Origin: Micromonosporaceae bacterium KJ-029
GTDB lineage: Bacteria > Actinomycetota > Actinomycetes > Mycobacteriales > Micromonosporaceae
Length of the DNA stretch: 64,000 bases
Assembly: GCA_005402585.1 (NCBI GenBank)
Contig: BIFP01000068.1
Coordinates: 555,923 to 619,922, forward strand
Direction: 5' to 3'
Under the pieces are notes generated by a model, which saw only the letters and a program-made list of their open reading frames with translations, had not been told where the DNA came from and did not search any database. Of this stretch, positions 41,508-48,850 are shown one piece after another; position 1 is the stretch's first letter; every line of letters begins with the position of its first letter. Made by a program: the position numbers and the translations under genes.

Positions 41508-42418
41508 CCGTCGACGGTAGCGCGCCCGACCCCTCGCAGGGCGTCCCGGGCGATCCGGCTGACCGAGTCGCGGTACGCCCCGCCGAACAGCGCGGTGTGC
41601 ACGAGCAGCAGGTGCAGTTGGTGCAACGGCACCCGGGCCTGCCACCCGTCGGCCAGCGGCCAGGTCTCGTCGTACGCGGCCAGGATCCGGTCCCCGTACG
41701 GCGGGCCGCCGAAGAGCGCGAGTTGCGCGAGGTCGGTCTCCCGGTGCCCGCCGTGCGCGGCCGGGTCGACCAGCCAGACCCGGCCGTCGGTGCCCCAGAG
41801 CAGGTTGCCGGGCCAGAGGTCGCCGTGGATCCGGGCGGCCGGCTCCGCCCCGCCGAACTCACCGACCCGGGCCACGACCTGCTCGACCAGGGTGGCGTCG
41901 GCGCCGCCCAGGGCTCCGTTGTCGACCGAGCGCCGCAGGTAGGGCAGCAGCCTGGCCTGTGCGAACCAGTCTGCCCACGGGCCGCCGTGCGGGGTGTTGT
42001 CCGCCGGCAGCGCACCGATGAAACCCGGCCACCGCGCCCCGAAGGTTGACGCGCCGGCCCGGTGCATCCCCGCCAGCTCGCGGCCGAAGCGCTCGGCCGC
42101 CTCCGGGCCGGGCTCGCCCGGCTCCACCCACTCCAACGCGAGCAGGTCGGGCAGCGCCACCAGCACCTCCGGTACGGCGACCGTTCCGGCCTCGCGCAGC
42201 CAACGCAGCCCGGCCGCCTCGGTGGCGAAGAAGCCCTCCGGCACCGGCTGCGCGGCGTGCTCCGGCCAGGTCTTGGCGAACACCGAGTGGCCGTCGTCCA
42301 AGGTCAGCCGGGACGCCGTGCAGATGTCACCGCCGGGCACCGGCGTCTCCCGGATCCGTTGGTGGGTCAGGAAGGTCGGCAGGTGCTCCGGATGCGCCCG
42401 CAGGTACGCCAGATCCAT
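41504..42418 (-). CDS. Fructosamine kinase family protein
   Basis: 304 residues from the ATG at 42418. Protein-kinase-like fold of fructosamine-3-kinases: IHGDLWPGNLLWG is the catalytic loop and VWLVDPAAHGGHRETDLAQ the metal loop. These enzymes phosphorylate ketoamines on glycated proteins or free amines so that the sugar falls off. Coupled to moaA by a 4-bp overlap. A 52-bp family repeat lies 25 bp upstream of the start. Confidence 0.88.
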   Translation of the reverse strand: MDLAYLRAHPEHLPTFLTHQRIRETPVPGGDICTASRLTLDDGHSVFAKTWPEHAAQPVPEGFFATEAAGLRWLREAGTVAVPEVLVALPDLLALEWVEPGEPGPEAAERFGRELAGMHRAGASTFGARWPGFIGALPADNTPHGGPWADWFAQARLLPYLRRSVDNGALGGADATLVEQVVARVGEFGGAEPAARIHGDLWPGNLLWGTDGRVWLVDPAAHGGHRETDLAQLALFGGPPYGDRILAAYDETWPLADGWQARVPLHQLHLLLVHTALFGGAYRDSVSRIARDALRGVGRATVDG

Positions 42419-42443
42419 GCCCGCAAGGTATCGCCTGCGGTGC

Positions 42444-42495
42444 AAGGAAGGGCCCCCTGTTAACGCCTCCGGTAGAGGAAGGGCCCCTTGTTAAC
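42444..42495. repeat. Interspersed repeat, copy 1
   Basis: Two direct half-units of the form AAGGAAGGGCCCCNTGTTAAC separated by GCCTCCGGTAGA. A second copy of the whole 50-bp element is at 63862-63911, nearly identical for 45 positions. It contains GGGCCCC cores. Many Micromonospora genomes have dispersed elements of this look. Confidence 0.8.
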
Positions 42496-42669
42496 AGCCG
42501 GGGGTCCAGTGTCGGTGCCCCGCGCGCAGGATGCGCCGGCTCGCGGAAGGGTGTACGGCGCGGTCGTGATCCGGCCTGAGCTGGGTAAATGCAGTCAGTG
42601 ACTGTGGATGAACAGCGTGTCGTCCACAGGGGCGGCGACACCCGCCGGCCGGGTCGCAGCCTTGGCCGC

Positions 42670-43701
42670 ATGAACTCGACCGACCTGCCCCGGCTCACCG
42701 TCCGCTCGCCCGCCGACCTCATCGCTGCCGTGCCGTACTTGCTCGGCTTCCACCCGGCCGACAGCATCGTGGTGGTGGCGCTGCGTGGCTCGCGGATCGT
42801 CTTCGCCGCCCGCGGAGATCTCTTCGACGACGCTGACTCGCGCGAGCCGGCGCGACACATCGCAGCCGTGACCGCTCAGCAGGGCGCTGATTCGGCCACC
42901 GTGATCGGATACGGCCCGGCTCCCCTGGTGACGCCGGCCGTGGACGAGGTCCGGGCCGCGCTGGGCGACGCCGGGCTCGCCGTCCTCGACGCACTGCGAG
43001 TTACCGACGAGCGGTGGTGGTCGTACCTCTGCACGGAGCCGGAATGCTGCCCGCCCGAGGGCACCCGGTACGACCCGCGGGCGAGCGCGGTGCCGGCGGC
43101 GGCGGTGTTCGCCGGCCAGGTTGCGCTGCCCGACCGGGCGGCGCTCGCCGCGCAGGTTGCCCCCGCCACCACCCCCGCCATGCGGCTGGCCGCCGAACGG
43201 GCCGAGCGGCGGCTCACGGACCTGCTGACGGCGGCGCCTTCAGCCGACCTGCTCGGTGGGCGGGCGCTGCGGGCGGCCGGAGTGGCGGCGGTCCGTGCCG
43301 CCCGGCAGCGGCACAAGAGCGGCGAGCGGCTGAGCGACGACGAGGTGGCCTGGCTGTGCCTGCTGCTGACCCACCTCCCGGTACGCGACCACGCCTGGGA
43401 ACGCACCGACGGCCGGGACGAGGACGTGGCGTTCTGGACGGAGGTGCTGCGTCGGGCCGAGCCGGAGCTGATTGCCGCGCCTGGCGCGCTGCTGGCGTTC
43501 GCCGCCTGGCGAGCGGGGCAGGGTGCCCTGGCGGCGGTGGCGCTGGAGCGGGTGCTGGCCGAGCATCCTGACTACTCGCTCGCCCTGCTGCTGGACGACC
43601 TGCTCCGCCGGGGAGTGCCGCCGGCACGTCTCGACGGCTGGCCGGGGTCGGCGAAGACGCTGCGGCGGGATAGGCGTCGCTCCCGTCGTCGCCCGCGATG
43701 A
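42670..43701 (+). CDS. DUF4192 family protein
   Basis: 343 residues starting MNSTDLPRLTVRSPADLIAAV, followed by PYLLGFHPADSIVVVALRG, the characteristic start of DUF4192, present in most actinomycetes and of unknown role. No signal peptide; probably cytoplasmic. The last 15 residues are Arg-rich. Near-consensus DnaA boxes lie just upstream. Confidence 0.9.
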   Translation: MNSTDLPRLTVRSPADLIAAVPYLLGFHPADSIVVVALRGSRIVFAARGDLFDDADSREPARHIAAVTAQQGADSATVIGYGPAPLVTPAVDEVRAALGDAGLAVLDALRVTDERWWSYLCTEPECCPPEGTRYDPRASAVPAAAVFAGQVALPDRAALAAQVAPATTPAMRLAAERAERRLTDLLTAAPSADLLGGRALRAAGVAAVRAARQRHKSGERLSDDEVAWLCLLLTHLPVRDHAWERTDGRDEDVAFWTEVLRRAEPELIAAPGALLAFAAWRAGQGALAAVALERVLAEHPDYSLALLLDDLLRRGVPPARLDGWPGSAKTLRRDRRRSRRRPR

Positions 43702-43735
43702 ACAACAAGAGTTGCCGCCCGGATGAACAACAAGA
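43697..43735 (+). repeat. Direct repeat of 14 bp, 25-bp period
   Basis: GATGAACAACAAGA occurs at 43697-43710 and 43722-43735. The first contains the DUF4192 stop codon. The 193-bp gap to the next gene has nothing else certain, so this may be a regulator-binding tandem site for the GAP gene. Confidence 0.6.
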
Positions 43736-43894
43736 ATTCTTGTACAGGCCCCAGCGCCGGTCGGGGAGGACGGGCGGCATCGCCATGGATCAGCCACGGT
43801 GGGCACTGCGCCGGCGACGACGGTCGCCGGAGTCAGCGGTCGGACGGAGGAGACCGGATAATCACCGCATGTCCGAGCTTCCCCCTGGTCCGGC

Positions 43895-44605
43895 ATGAGC
43901 ACCGCGCTGCTGCTGTCCCTCACCGGCCTGGCGCTGATCGACAGCACCAGCATCGGCACCCTGTTCATTCCCGTCTGGCTGCTGCTCGCCCCCGGGCCGG
44001 TCAGCGTCCGGCGGGTGCTCACCTACCTCGGCACCATCGCCGGCTTCTACTTCGTGGTCGGGCTGCTGCTCTACTTCGGCGGTAGCGGGCTGGCCGAGCT
44101 GCTGGGCGGGGCGCTGGACAACCGCCCGGTGGTCTGGGCGCAACTCGCGCTCGGCGTGGGGCTGTTCGTGCTCAGCTTCCGGTACGACGGCAAGCGGAAA
44201 ACGGGCACCGGCCGGGTGCTGCGATGGCGGGACCGGGTTACCGCCGGTGACTCGTCACCGCGCTGGCTGGTCGGGTTGGCCGTGTTCGCCGCGCTGGCCG
44301 AGGTGGCGACCATGCTGCCGTACCTCGGTGCCCTGGGCCTGCTGACCACCTCGGGTCTCGGCGTGCCGAACGTGATCACGCTCCTGGCCGGATACTGCCT
44401 GGTGATGGTGTTGCCGGCGGTGCTGCTGCTGGCTGCGCGGGTGGCCTGGCCGAGGCTGGTCGAGCCGGTGCTCGCCCGGCTCAACGACTGGATCGTCCGG
44501 TCTTCCGGGAGCATGCTCGGCTGGGTGCTGGGCATTGCCGGCTTCCTGATCGCCCGGGATGCCGCCGTCCGGCTGGGGCTGTTCGAGATGCTCGCGAACC
44601 GCTGA
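43895..44605 (+). CDS. GAP/Sap family membrane protein
   Basis: 236 residues with six hydrophobic helices, starting MSTALLLSLTGLALIDSTSI, the signature of GAP proteins related to LysE exporters; the sulfolipid-addressing Sap and the glycopeptidolipid Gap of mycobacteria belong here and help move lipids across the membrane. Cargo unknown. Confidence 0.87.
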   Translation: MSTALLLSLTGLALIDSTSIGTLFIPVWLLLAPGPVSVRRVLTYLGTIAGFYFVVGLLLYFGGSGLAELLGGALDNRPVVWAQLALGVGLFVLSFRYDGKRKTGTGRVLRWRDRVTAGDSSPRWLVGLAVFAALAEVATMLPYLGALGLLTTSGLGVPNVITLLAGYCLVMVLPAVLLLAARVAWPRLVEPVLARLNDWIVRSSGSMLGWVLGIAGFLIARDAAVRLGLFEMLANR

Positions 44606-44615
44606 GCGGCGGTGG

Positions 44616-45470
44616 TCAGCCGGTCACCCGGTGGGCACCGGTGTAGACGTTCATCGTCCGGCCGCGCAGGAACCCGACCAGGGTGAGCCCGGCCTCGGCG
44701 GCCAGGTCGACCGCGAGCGTGCTCGGCGCCGAGACCGCCGCGAGCAGCGGCACCCCGGCCATCCATGCCTTCTGGGTCAACTCGAAACTGGCCCGGCCGG
44801 ACACCAGCAGCATGTGCCCGGCCAGCGGCAGGCGGCGCTCGCGTACCGCCCAGCCGATCACCTTGTCCACCGCGTTGTGCCGTCCCACGTCCTCGCGCAA
44901 CACCACCAGCTCACCGTCGGCGGTGAACAGGCCCGCCGCGTGCGACCCGCCGGTGCGCTCGAACCCCCGCTGCCCGGCGCGCAGCCGCTGCGGCAGTTCG
45001 GCAAGCAGCGCCGCCGGCACGGCCAGCGGGTCGTCGGCCACGTGGAACAGCGACCGGGTACGCACCGCGTCGATGCTCGTCTTGCCGCAGACCCCGCAGG
45101 CGCTGGTGGTGTGGAAGTGGCGGGTCATCTCGGTGGCCGGCTCCGGTACGCCGGGCGCCAGCGTCACGTCGACCACGTTGTAGGTGTTCGGGGTCTCCGT
45201 GCCGGCGCAGAGTTGCGCGGTGGACACGTCGTCCGCCGAGCGGATCAGTCCCTCGGTCAGCAGGAATCCGATGGCCAGATCGAGGTCGGCGCCGGGGGTA
45301 CGCATGGTGACGGTCAGCGGGCGGCGCCGGGCCGGCCCGGCTGGACCGACCCGGATCTCCAGCGGCTCCTCCGCGGCCAGGGTGTCCGGCCGGCGTACCC
45401 GGGTGCGCCCGGAGTCCGTCGCGTCGAGGTCCACGCGGAGCACTCCGCGCCTGTCACTGGCCCGTCCCAC
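44616..45470 (-). CDS. fdhD: Formate dehydrogenase accessory sulfurtransferase
   Basis: 284 residues. FdhD transfers sulfur from a cysteine desulfurase to the molybdenum cofactor of formate dehydrogenase. The two active cysteines lie in TSACGVCGKTSID, and VGRHNAVDKVIGWAV and ASFELTQKAWMAG form the cofactor cleft. The GTG at 45470 follows AGGA with 7 nt spacing; an upstream start would add a repetitive non-homologous stretch. No formate dehydrogenase is in this window. Confidence 0.93.
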   Translation of the reverse strand: MGRASDRRGVLRVDLDATDSGRTRVRRPDTLAAEEPLEIRVGPAGPARRRPLTVTMRTPGADLDLAIGFLLTEGLIRSADDVSTAQLCAGTETPNTYNVVDVTLAPGVPEPATEMTRHFHTTSACGVCGKTSIDAVRTRSLFHVADDPLAVPAALLAELPQRLRAGQRGFERTGGSHAAGLFTADGELVVLREDVGRHNAVDKVIGWAVRERRLPLAGHMLLVSGRASFELTQKAWMAGVPLLAAVSAPSTLAVDLAAEAGLTLVGFLRGRTMNVYTGAHRVTG

Positions 45471-45542
45471 CCCGCCATCCTGCCCCGCTCCTGTACCCCA
45501 CCGCACCCCACCCCACCTCACCGCCCCAGCTCCGACACCCTG

Positions 45543-45608
45543 CGTCGATCTTGCACTTCCGGTCTCCGGAATGTTCGTCTATGTGCGCGACGCGAAGTGC
45601 AAGATCGG
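45543..45608. repeat. Palindromic interspersed repeat, copy 1
   Basis: Inverted arms GATCTTGCACTTC (45547-45559) and GAAGTGCAAGATC (45594-45606). A second copy of the family is at 58353-58426 with the same left arm, the following CGGTC-CCG-AATG and a similar right arm. Both lie shortly before a plus-strand gene. Confidence 0.8.
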
Positions 45609-45663
45609 CTTGACGGGCAGGATCGACGTGTCGGTTCCGGCAGGTGGTGGATACCGTGATCCG

Positions 45664-46299
45664 GTGACGGCGTACGCGGCGGTGGTGCTCGCGGGCGGCG
45701 CGGCTCGCCGGATGGGCGGGCGGGACAAGCCGGCGCTTCCCGTCGGCGGGGTACCGATGCGCGAGCGGGTGCTGGCCGCGGTCGCCGACGCCGCGCCCCG
45801 GATCCTGGTCGGCCCCGGACCGGCCCCCGAGGGGGTACGGCTGACCCGCGAGACACCGCCCGGTGGCGGTCCGGTCGCCGCCGTAGCGGCCGGGCTGGCC
45901 CTGCTCGACGCCGACGTGCCGGCCGTCGCGCTGCTCGCAGCCGACCTGCCGCTGCTGACCCGCCCCGCCGTGGCCGAGCTGCTGCGCCACCTCGCCGGCC
46001 CGCCCGGCGTCGACTACCCGTCTGGCGTCGACGGCCGGGCCGGCGTCGACGGGGCGTGTTATGTCGACCGGTCCGGGCGGCGGCAGACGCTCTGTGGGGT
46101 GTGGCGACCTGCTGCGCTGCGTACCGCCCTCGACCGGGTCAGCCGGCGTCGTGCCGGCGAGCTGGCCGGGGTACCGCTGCGGGAGCTGCTGGCCGGACTC
46201 GCCGTACGCGAGGTGGCGTGGTCCGGCGACGGCCCGCCACCCTGGTTCGACTGCGACACTGAGCGTGACGTACGCCGGGCGGAGGAGTGGGCACGATGA
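45664..46299 (+). CDS. mobA: Molybdenum cofactor guanylyltransferase
   Basis: 211 residues from GTG 45664. The nucleotidyltransferase signature LAGGAARRMGGRDKPALPV opens the protein; GGGPVAAVAAGL and AADLPLLT follow. MobA adds GMP to molybdenum cofactor, as needed for formate dehydrogenase and other DMSO-reductase family enzymes. fdhD is adjacent on the other strand, which supports that use. The stop overlaps the next gene by 4 bp. Confidence 0.9.
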   Translation: MTAYAAVVLAGGAARRMGGRDKPALPVGGVPMRERVLAAVADAAPRILVGPGPAPEGVRLTRETPPGGGPVAAVAAGLALLDADVPAVALLAADLPLLTRPAVAELLRHLAGPPGVDYPSGVDGRAGVDGACYVDRSGRRQTLCGVWRPAALRTALDRVSRRRAGELAGVPLRELLAGLAVREVAWSGDGPPPWFDCDTERDVRRAEEWAR

Positions 46300-46553
46300 C
46301 GGTGATGGAGGACTGGATCACGGCAGCCTGCGCGGAGTTGGGCCTCGATCCGGCGGAGGTACCCGTGCCGACCGTGCTCGACCTGGCCCGGGACGTGGCC
46401 CACCAGGTGTTGCGGCCGGGCGCCCCGGTCACCGCGTACCTGCTCGGCCTGGCTGTCGGGCGGGGCGCGGATTCCGCCGCGACCGCCGCCCGCCTCGCCG
46501 AGTTGGCCGGCACCTGGCCAATCGAGCTGGGCGGCGAGCGCGACAGCGGCTGA
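46296..46553 (+). CDS. DUF6457 small protein
   Basis: 85 residues, MTVMEDWITAACAELGLDPA, a small helical protein regularly found next to mobA in actinomycetes. ATG overlaps the mobA stop; GGAGGAG lies upstream. It ends in the charged GGERDSG. A molybdenum-cofactor role is inferred only from context. Confidence 0.85.
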   Translation: MTVMEDWITAACAELGLDPAEVPVPTVLDLARDVAHQVLRPGAPVTAYLLGLAVGRGADSAATAARLAELAGTWPIELGGERDSG

Positions 46554-46642
46554 TCGGTTCGCGGGTGTTGTCCGATCGCGGTCCGGGCCGATCCGCACCG
46601 GCAGTTGGCTGGGTAGGGTGACCGGAACGGACGGAGGCGATC

Positions 46643-47722
46643 ATGACGGCAGACCACCCCTCGGCACCGCCCGGCATGCCGGCACAGCATGAATCGATCT
46701 TGCTGGACGAGCCGAGCACGGCCGACCTGCGGGCGAAGGTGACCCAGGCGTGGCAGGAGTTCGCCCGGGCGCTGGCCGACCGGCTGGCCGCCCTCCCGCC
46801 GGGGGCGCACGTGGAGCTGACCCTCGACCCGACCGCCTCGGGCACCGACGACGCCGTCTACTCCGTCGGCGTCGACGTCGGATCGGACGGCCGGTTCGCC
46901 GCCCGGGCGGTGGGCAACGCGACCCTGCCACAGGGCTACCGACTGGACCGCGCGGCCGTCGCCGACATGGTCGCGCTGGGCTGGTCGCCGCCGGGTGTGG
47001 TGGAGGGCTCGGGGGAACAGTTCGGGCTGGACTCCGTAGCTGGCGAGGCCGGCCGGCTGGCCGCTCTGCTCTCGCGGACCCTGCGCGACATCTACGGCGC
47101 TCCGCACCCGGCCTTCCTGGTCTTTTCGATCGAGGACGCCGAGGGCGAGGCGTTGCCGGGTGAGCCGCTCGGCACCGCGCGCAGCGAGTTCGGGCTGGGC
47201 CGGGAGATCGGCGCCGAGCTGGAGGAGGCGCTGGCCGCCACCGGTGAGGCCGAGGTGGACTCCGAGATGCTGGAGCTGGCCGAGCGGGTCCGCACCGTCG
47301 TGTCGACCATGCTCAAGTCGGACTCGGATCGGCTTCAGGTCGACTCCGACGGCGACATCAACATCCGCGCCGGGTCGGCGATGGTCTTCGTCCGGGTGCG
47401 TGACAACCCGCCGCTGGTCGACGTCTTCTCCCCGGTGCTCACCGAGGTCGAACCCACCGAGCGGTTGTACGTCAAGCTCTCCGAGCTGACCAACCGGATG
47501 CCGATCGGCCGCCTCTACTGCGCCGACGACACCGTGTGGGCGTCGATCCCGGTCTTCGGCCGCAACTTCCAGCCCACCCATCTGATGCTCGCGGTGCAGG
47601 TGATGACCGGCCTCGCGGACGAGTTGGACGACCGGCTACATGGCGAGTTCGGCGGCAAGCGCTTCTTCGGCGAGGGGGACAAGCCGGGACGGGGTGAGCA
47701 CCGCACCGGCATGTACCTCTGA
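46643..47722 (+). CDS. YbjN/T3SS-chaperone-fold protein
   Basis: 359 residues. The N-terminal 160 residues include a WQEFARALADRLA helix and a beta-rich part; the C-terminal half (VRTVVSTMLKSDSDRLQVDSDGD onward) matches the YbjN fold, with a pattern typical of the actinobacterial family named for its likeness to type III secretion chaperones. Probably peptide- or protein-binding; exact role unknown. GGAGG precedes the ATG. Confidence 0.85.
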   Translation: MTADHPSAPPGMPAQHESILLDEPSTADLRAKVTQAWQEFARALADRLAALPPGAHVELTLDPTASGTDDAVYSVGVDVGSDGRFAARAVGNATLPQGYRLDRAAVADMVALGWSPPGVVEGSGEQFGLDSVAGEAGRLAALLSRTLRDIYGAPHPAFLVFSIEDAEGEALPGEPLGTARSEFGLGREIGAELEEALAATGEAEVDSEMLELAERVRTVVSTMLKSDSDRLQVDSDGDINIRAGSAMVFVRVRDNPPLVDVFSPVLTEVEPTERLYVKLSELTNRMPIGRLYCADDTVWASIPVFGRNFQPTHLMLAVQVMTGLADELDDRLHGEFGGKRFFGEGDKPGRGEHRTGMYL

Positions 47723-47725
47723 GCG

Positions 47726-47762
47726 ACTGTCGGGAAACCTCGCCCCGGGGTTTCCCGACAGT
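47726..47762. terminator. Terminator between convergent genes
   Basis: Perfect 14-bp stem ACTGTCGGGAAACC (47726-47739) with 47749-47762 and a 9-nt loop, 3 bp after the YbjN-like stop and 12 bp before the end of the convergent dehydrogenase. Likely stops both transcripts. Confidence 0.85.
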
Positions 47763-47774
47763 CTCTGAGCCCGG

Positions 47775-48731
47775 TCAGCGGACGTCGAGCAGAGTCTTGC
47801 CGACGGTCGCCCGGGCGCTGATCGCCGCATGCGCGTCTGCCGCCCGGTCCAGCGGGAACCGCTGCCCGATCACCGCACGCAGCCGGCCGGCCGCCGCCTC
47901 CGCCAGTGCCCGCTCGGTGTACGCCCGCAGTTGCTGCGGCGTCGGCGCCGGGCGGACCAGCGTCACGCCCCGATCGGCGGCGGTCTCGTCGGGGATCGCC
48001 GTCCACTCGCCGCTGGCCAGCCCGAAGCTGAGCATCCGGCCGCCCGGGTCGAGCAGCTCGAACGCCGCCCGCCCGACCGTCCCGCCCACCCCGTCGAAGA
48101 CGACGTCGACTGCGCCGACCGCCGCTCGCACCTGCTCGGCCCAGTCCGGTCTCCGGTAGTCGACGGCGACCCGCGCGCCCAGTCCGGGCAGCAGCGCCAC
48201 CTTGCGGGTACCGCCCGCGAGGCCGACCACCCGCGCGCCGGAGCGGGACGCGAGCTGGACCAGCAGGCTGCCGACCCCGCCGGCGGCGGCCTCGACCAGC
48301 ACCCGGTCACCGGGGCGCGGGTCGGCCGCGTCGAGCAGCATCAGCGCGGTACGTCCATCGGCGAGCAGCGCCACCGCCTGGTCCAGCGGCAACCCGTCCG
48401 GAACCGCCACCGGCGCGGTGGCGTCGACGACGACCAACTCGGCGTACGCCCCGGACCCGCCGGTACTGGTGACCACCCGACGGCCGACCAGCCCCGGGTC
48501 GATGTCCGGCCCGACCGCGCTGATCACCCCACCCACGCCGTTGCCCGGGATCACCGGCGGCGTCGCGGGCGACGGCCCGAAGCCGGTCGCCCGGAACTGG
48601 GTCTCCACGAAGGTGATGTTGGCGTGCACCACCTCGACGAGCACCTGACCCGGGCCGGGACTCGGATCAGCGGCCGGGCCCGGCACCAGCACCTCGGGTC
48701 CGCCGAACTCGCGTAACCACACCGCCCGCAC
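47775..48731 (-). CDS. Quinone oxidoreductase-like zinc-type dehydrogenase
   Basis: 318 residues, MDR superfamily. MRAVWLREFGGPEVLV is the usual start of NADPH:quinone reductase-like members; VLVEAAAGGVGSLLVQLAS is the NADPH loop and no catalytic zinc cysteines are apparent. It reduces quinones or related enones. An 18-bp palindrome like a SoxR box lies 40 bp before the GTG start, suggesting induction by redox-active compounds. An NADPH-dependent quinone reductase is a SoxR target in Streptomyces. Confidence 0.9.
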   Translation of the reverse strand: MRAVWLREFGGPEVLVPGPAADPSPGPGQVLVEVVHANITFVETQFRATGFGPSPATPPVIPGNGVGGVISAVGPDIDPGLVGRRVVTSTGGSGAYAELVVVDATAPVAVPDGLPLDQAVALLADGRTALMLLDAADPRPGDRVLVEAAAGGVGSLLVQLASRSGARVVGLAGGTRKVALLPGLGARVAVDYRRPDWAEQVRAAVGAVDVVFDGVGGTVGRAAFELLDPGGRMLSFGLASGEWTAIPDETAADRGVTLVRPAPTPQQLRAYTERALAEAAAGRLRAVIGQRFPLDRAADAHAAISARATVGKTLLDVR

Positions 48732-48770
48732 GCTTTCCCCTCTCGCCGATTGGTCGCACCCAGTCGACTA

Positions 48771-48788
48771 CCTCAACCCTGGTTGAGG
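48771..48788. promoter_or_regulatory. SoxR-box-like palindrome
   Basis: CCTCAACCCTGGTTGAGG, a perfect inverted repeat of the length and outer sequence (CCTCAA-N6-TTGAGG) of the E. coli soxS SoxR box. On the minus strand it is followed by the dehydrogenase start 40 bp downstream and preceded by TTGACC, a possible -35 element that overlaps it; MerR-type activators bind in such spacers. Confidence 0.72.
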
Positions 48789-48793
48789 TCAAG

Positions 48794-48836
48794 GCGGGTG
48801 GGGCCCGGAAACCCCGAGAAACCGGGCCCCACCCGC
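48794..48836. terminator. Terminator of the beta-propeller gene
   Basis: Perfect 15-bp stem GCGGGTGGGGCCCGG (48794-48808) with 48822-48836 and a 13-nt loop, 15 bp past the minus-strand stop at 48851. It also separates this gene from the SoxR-like promoter downstream. Confidence 0.8.
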
Positions 48837-48850
48837 GTGGGGAGGGAGAT

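Noticed and set aside
48794..48836. A riboswitch before the beta-propeller gene
   Set aside because: The stem-loop lies after, not before, that minus-strand gene, so it is a terminator.
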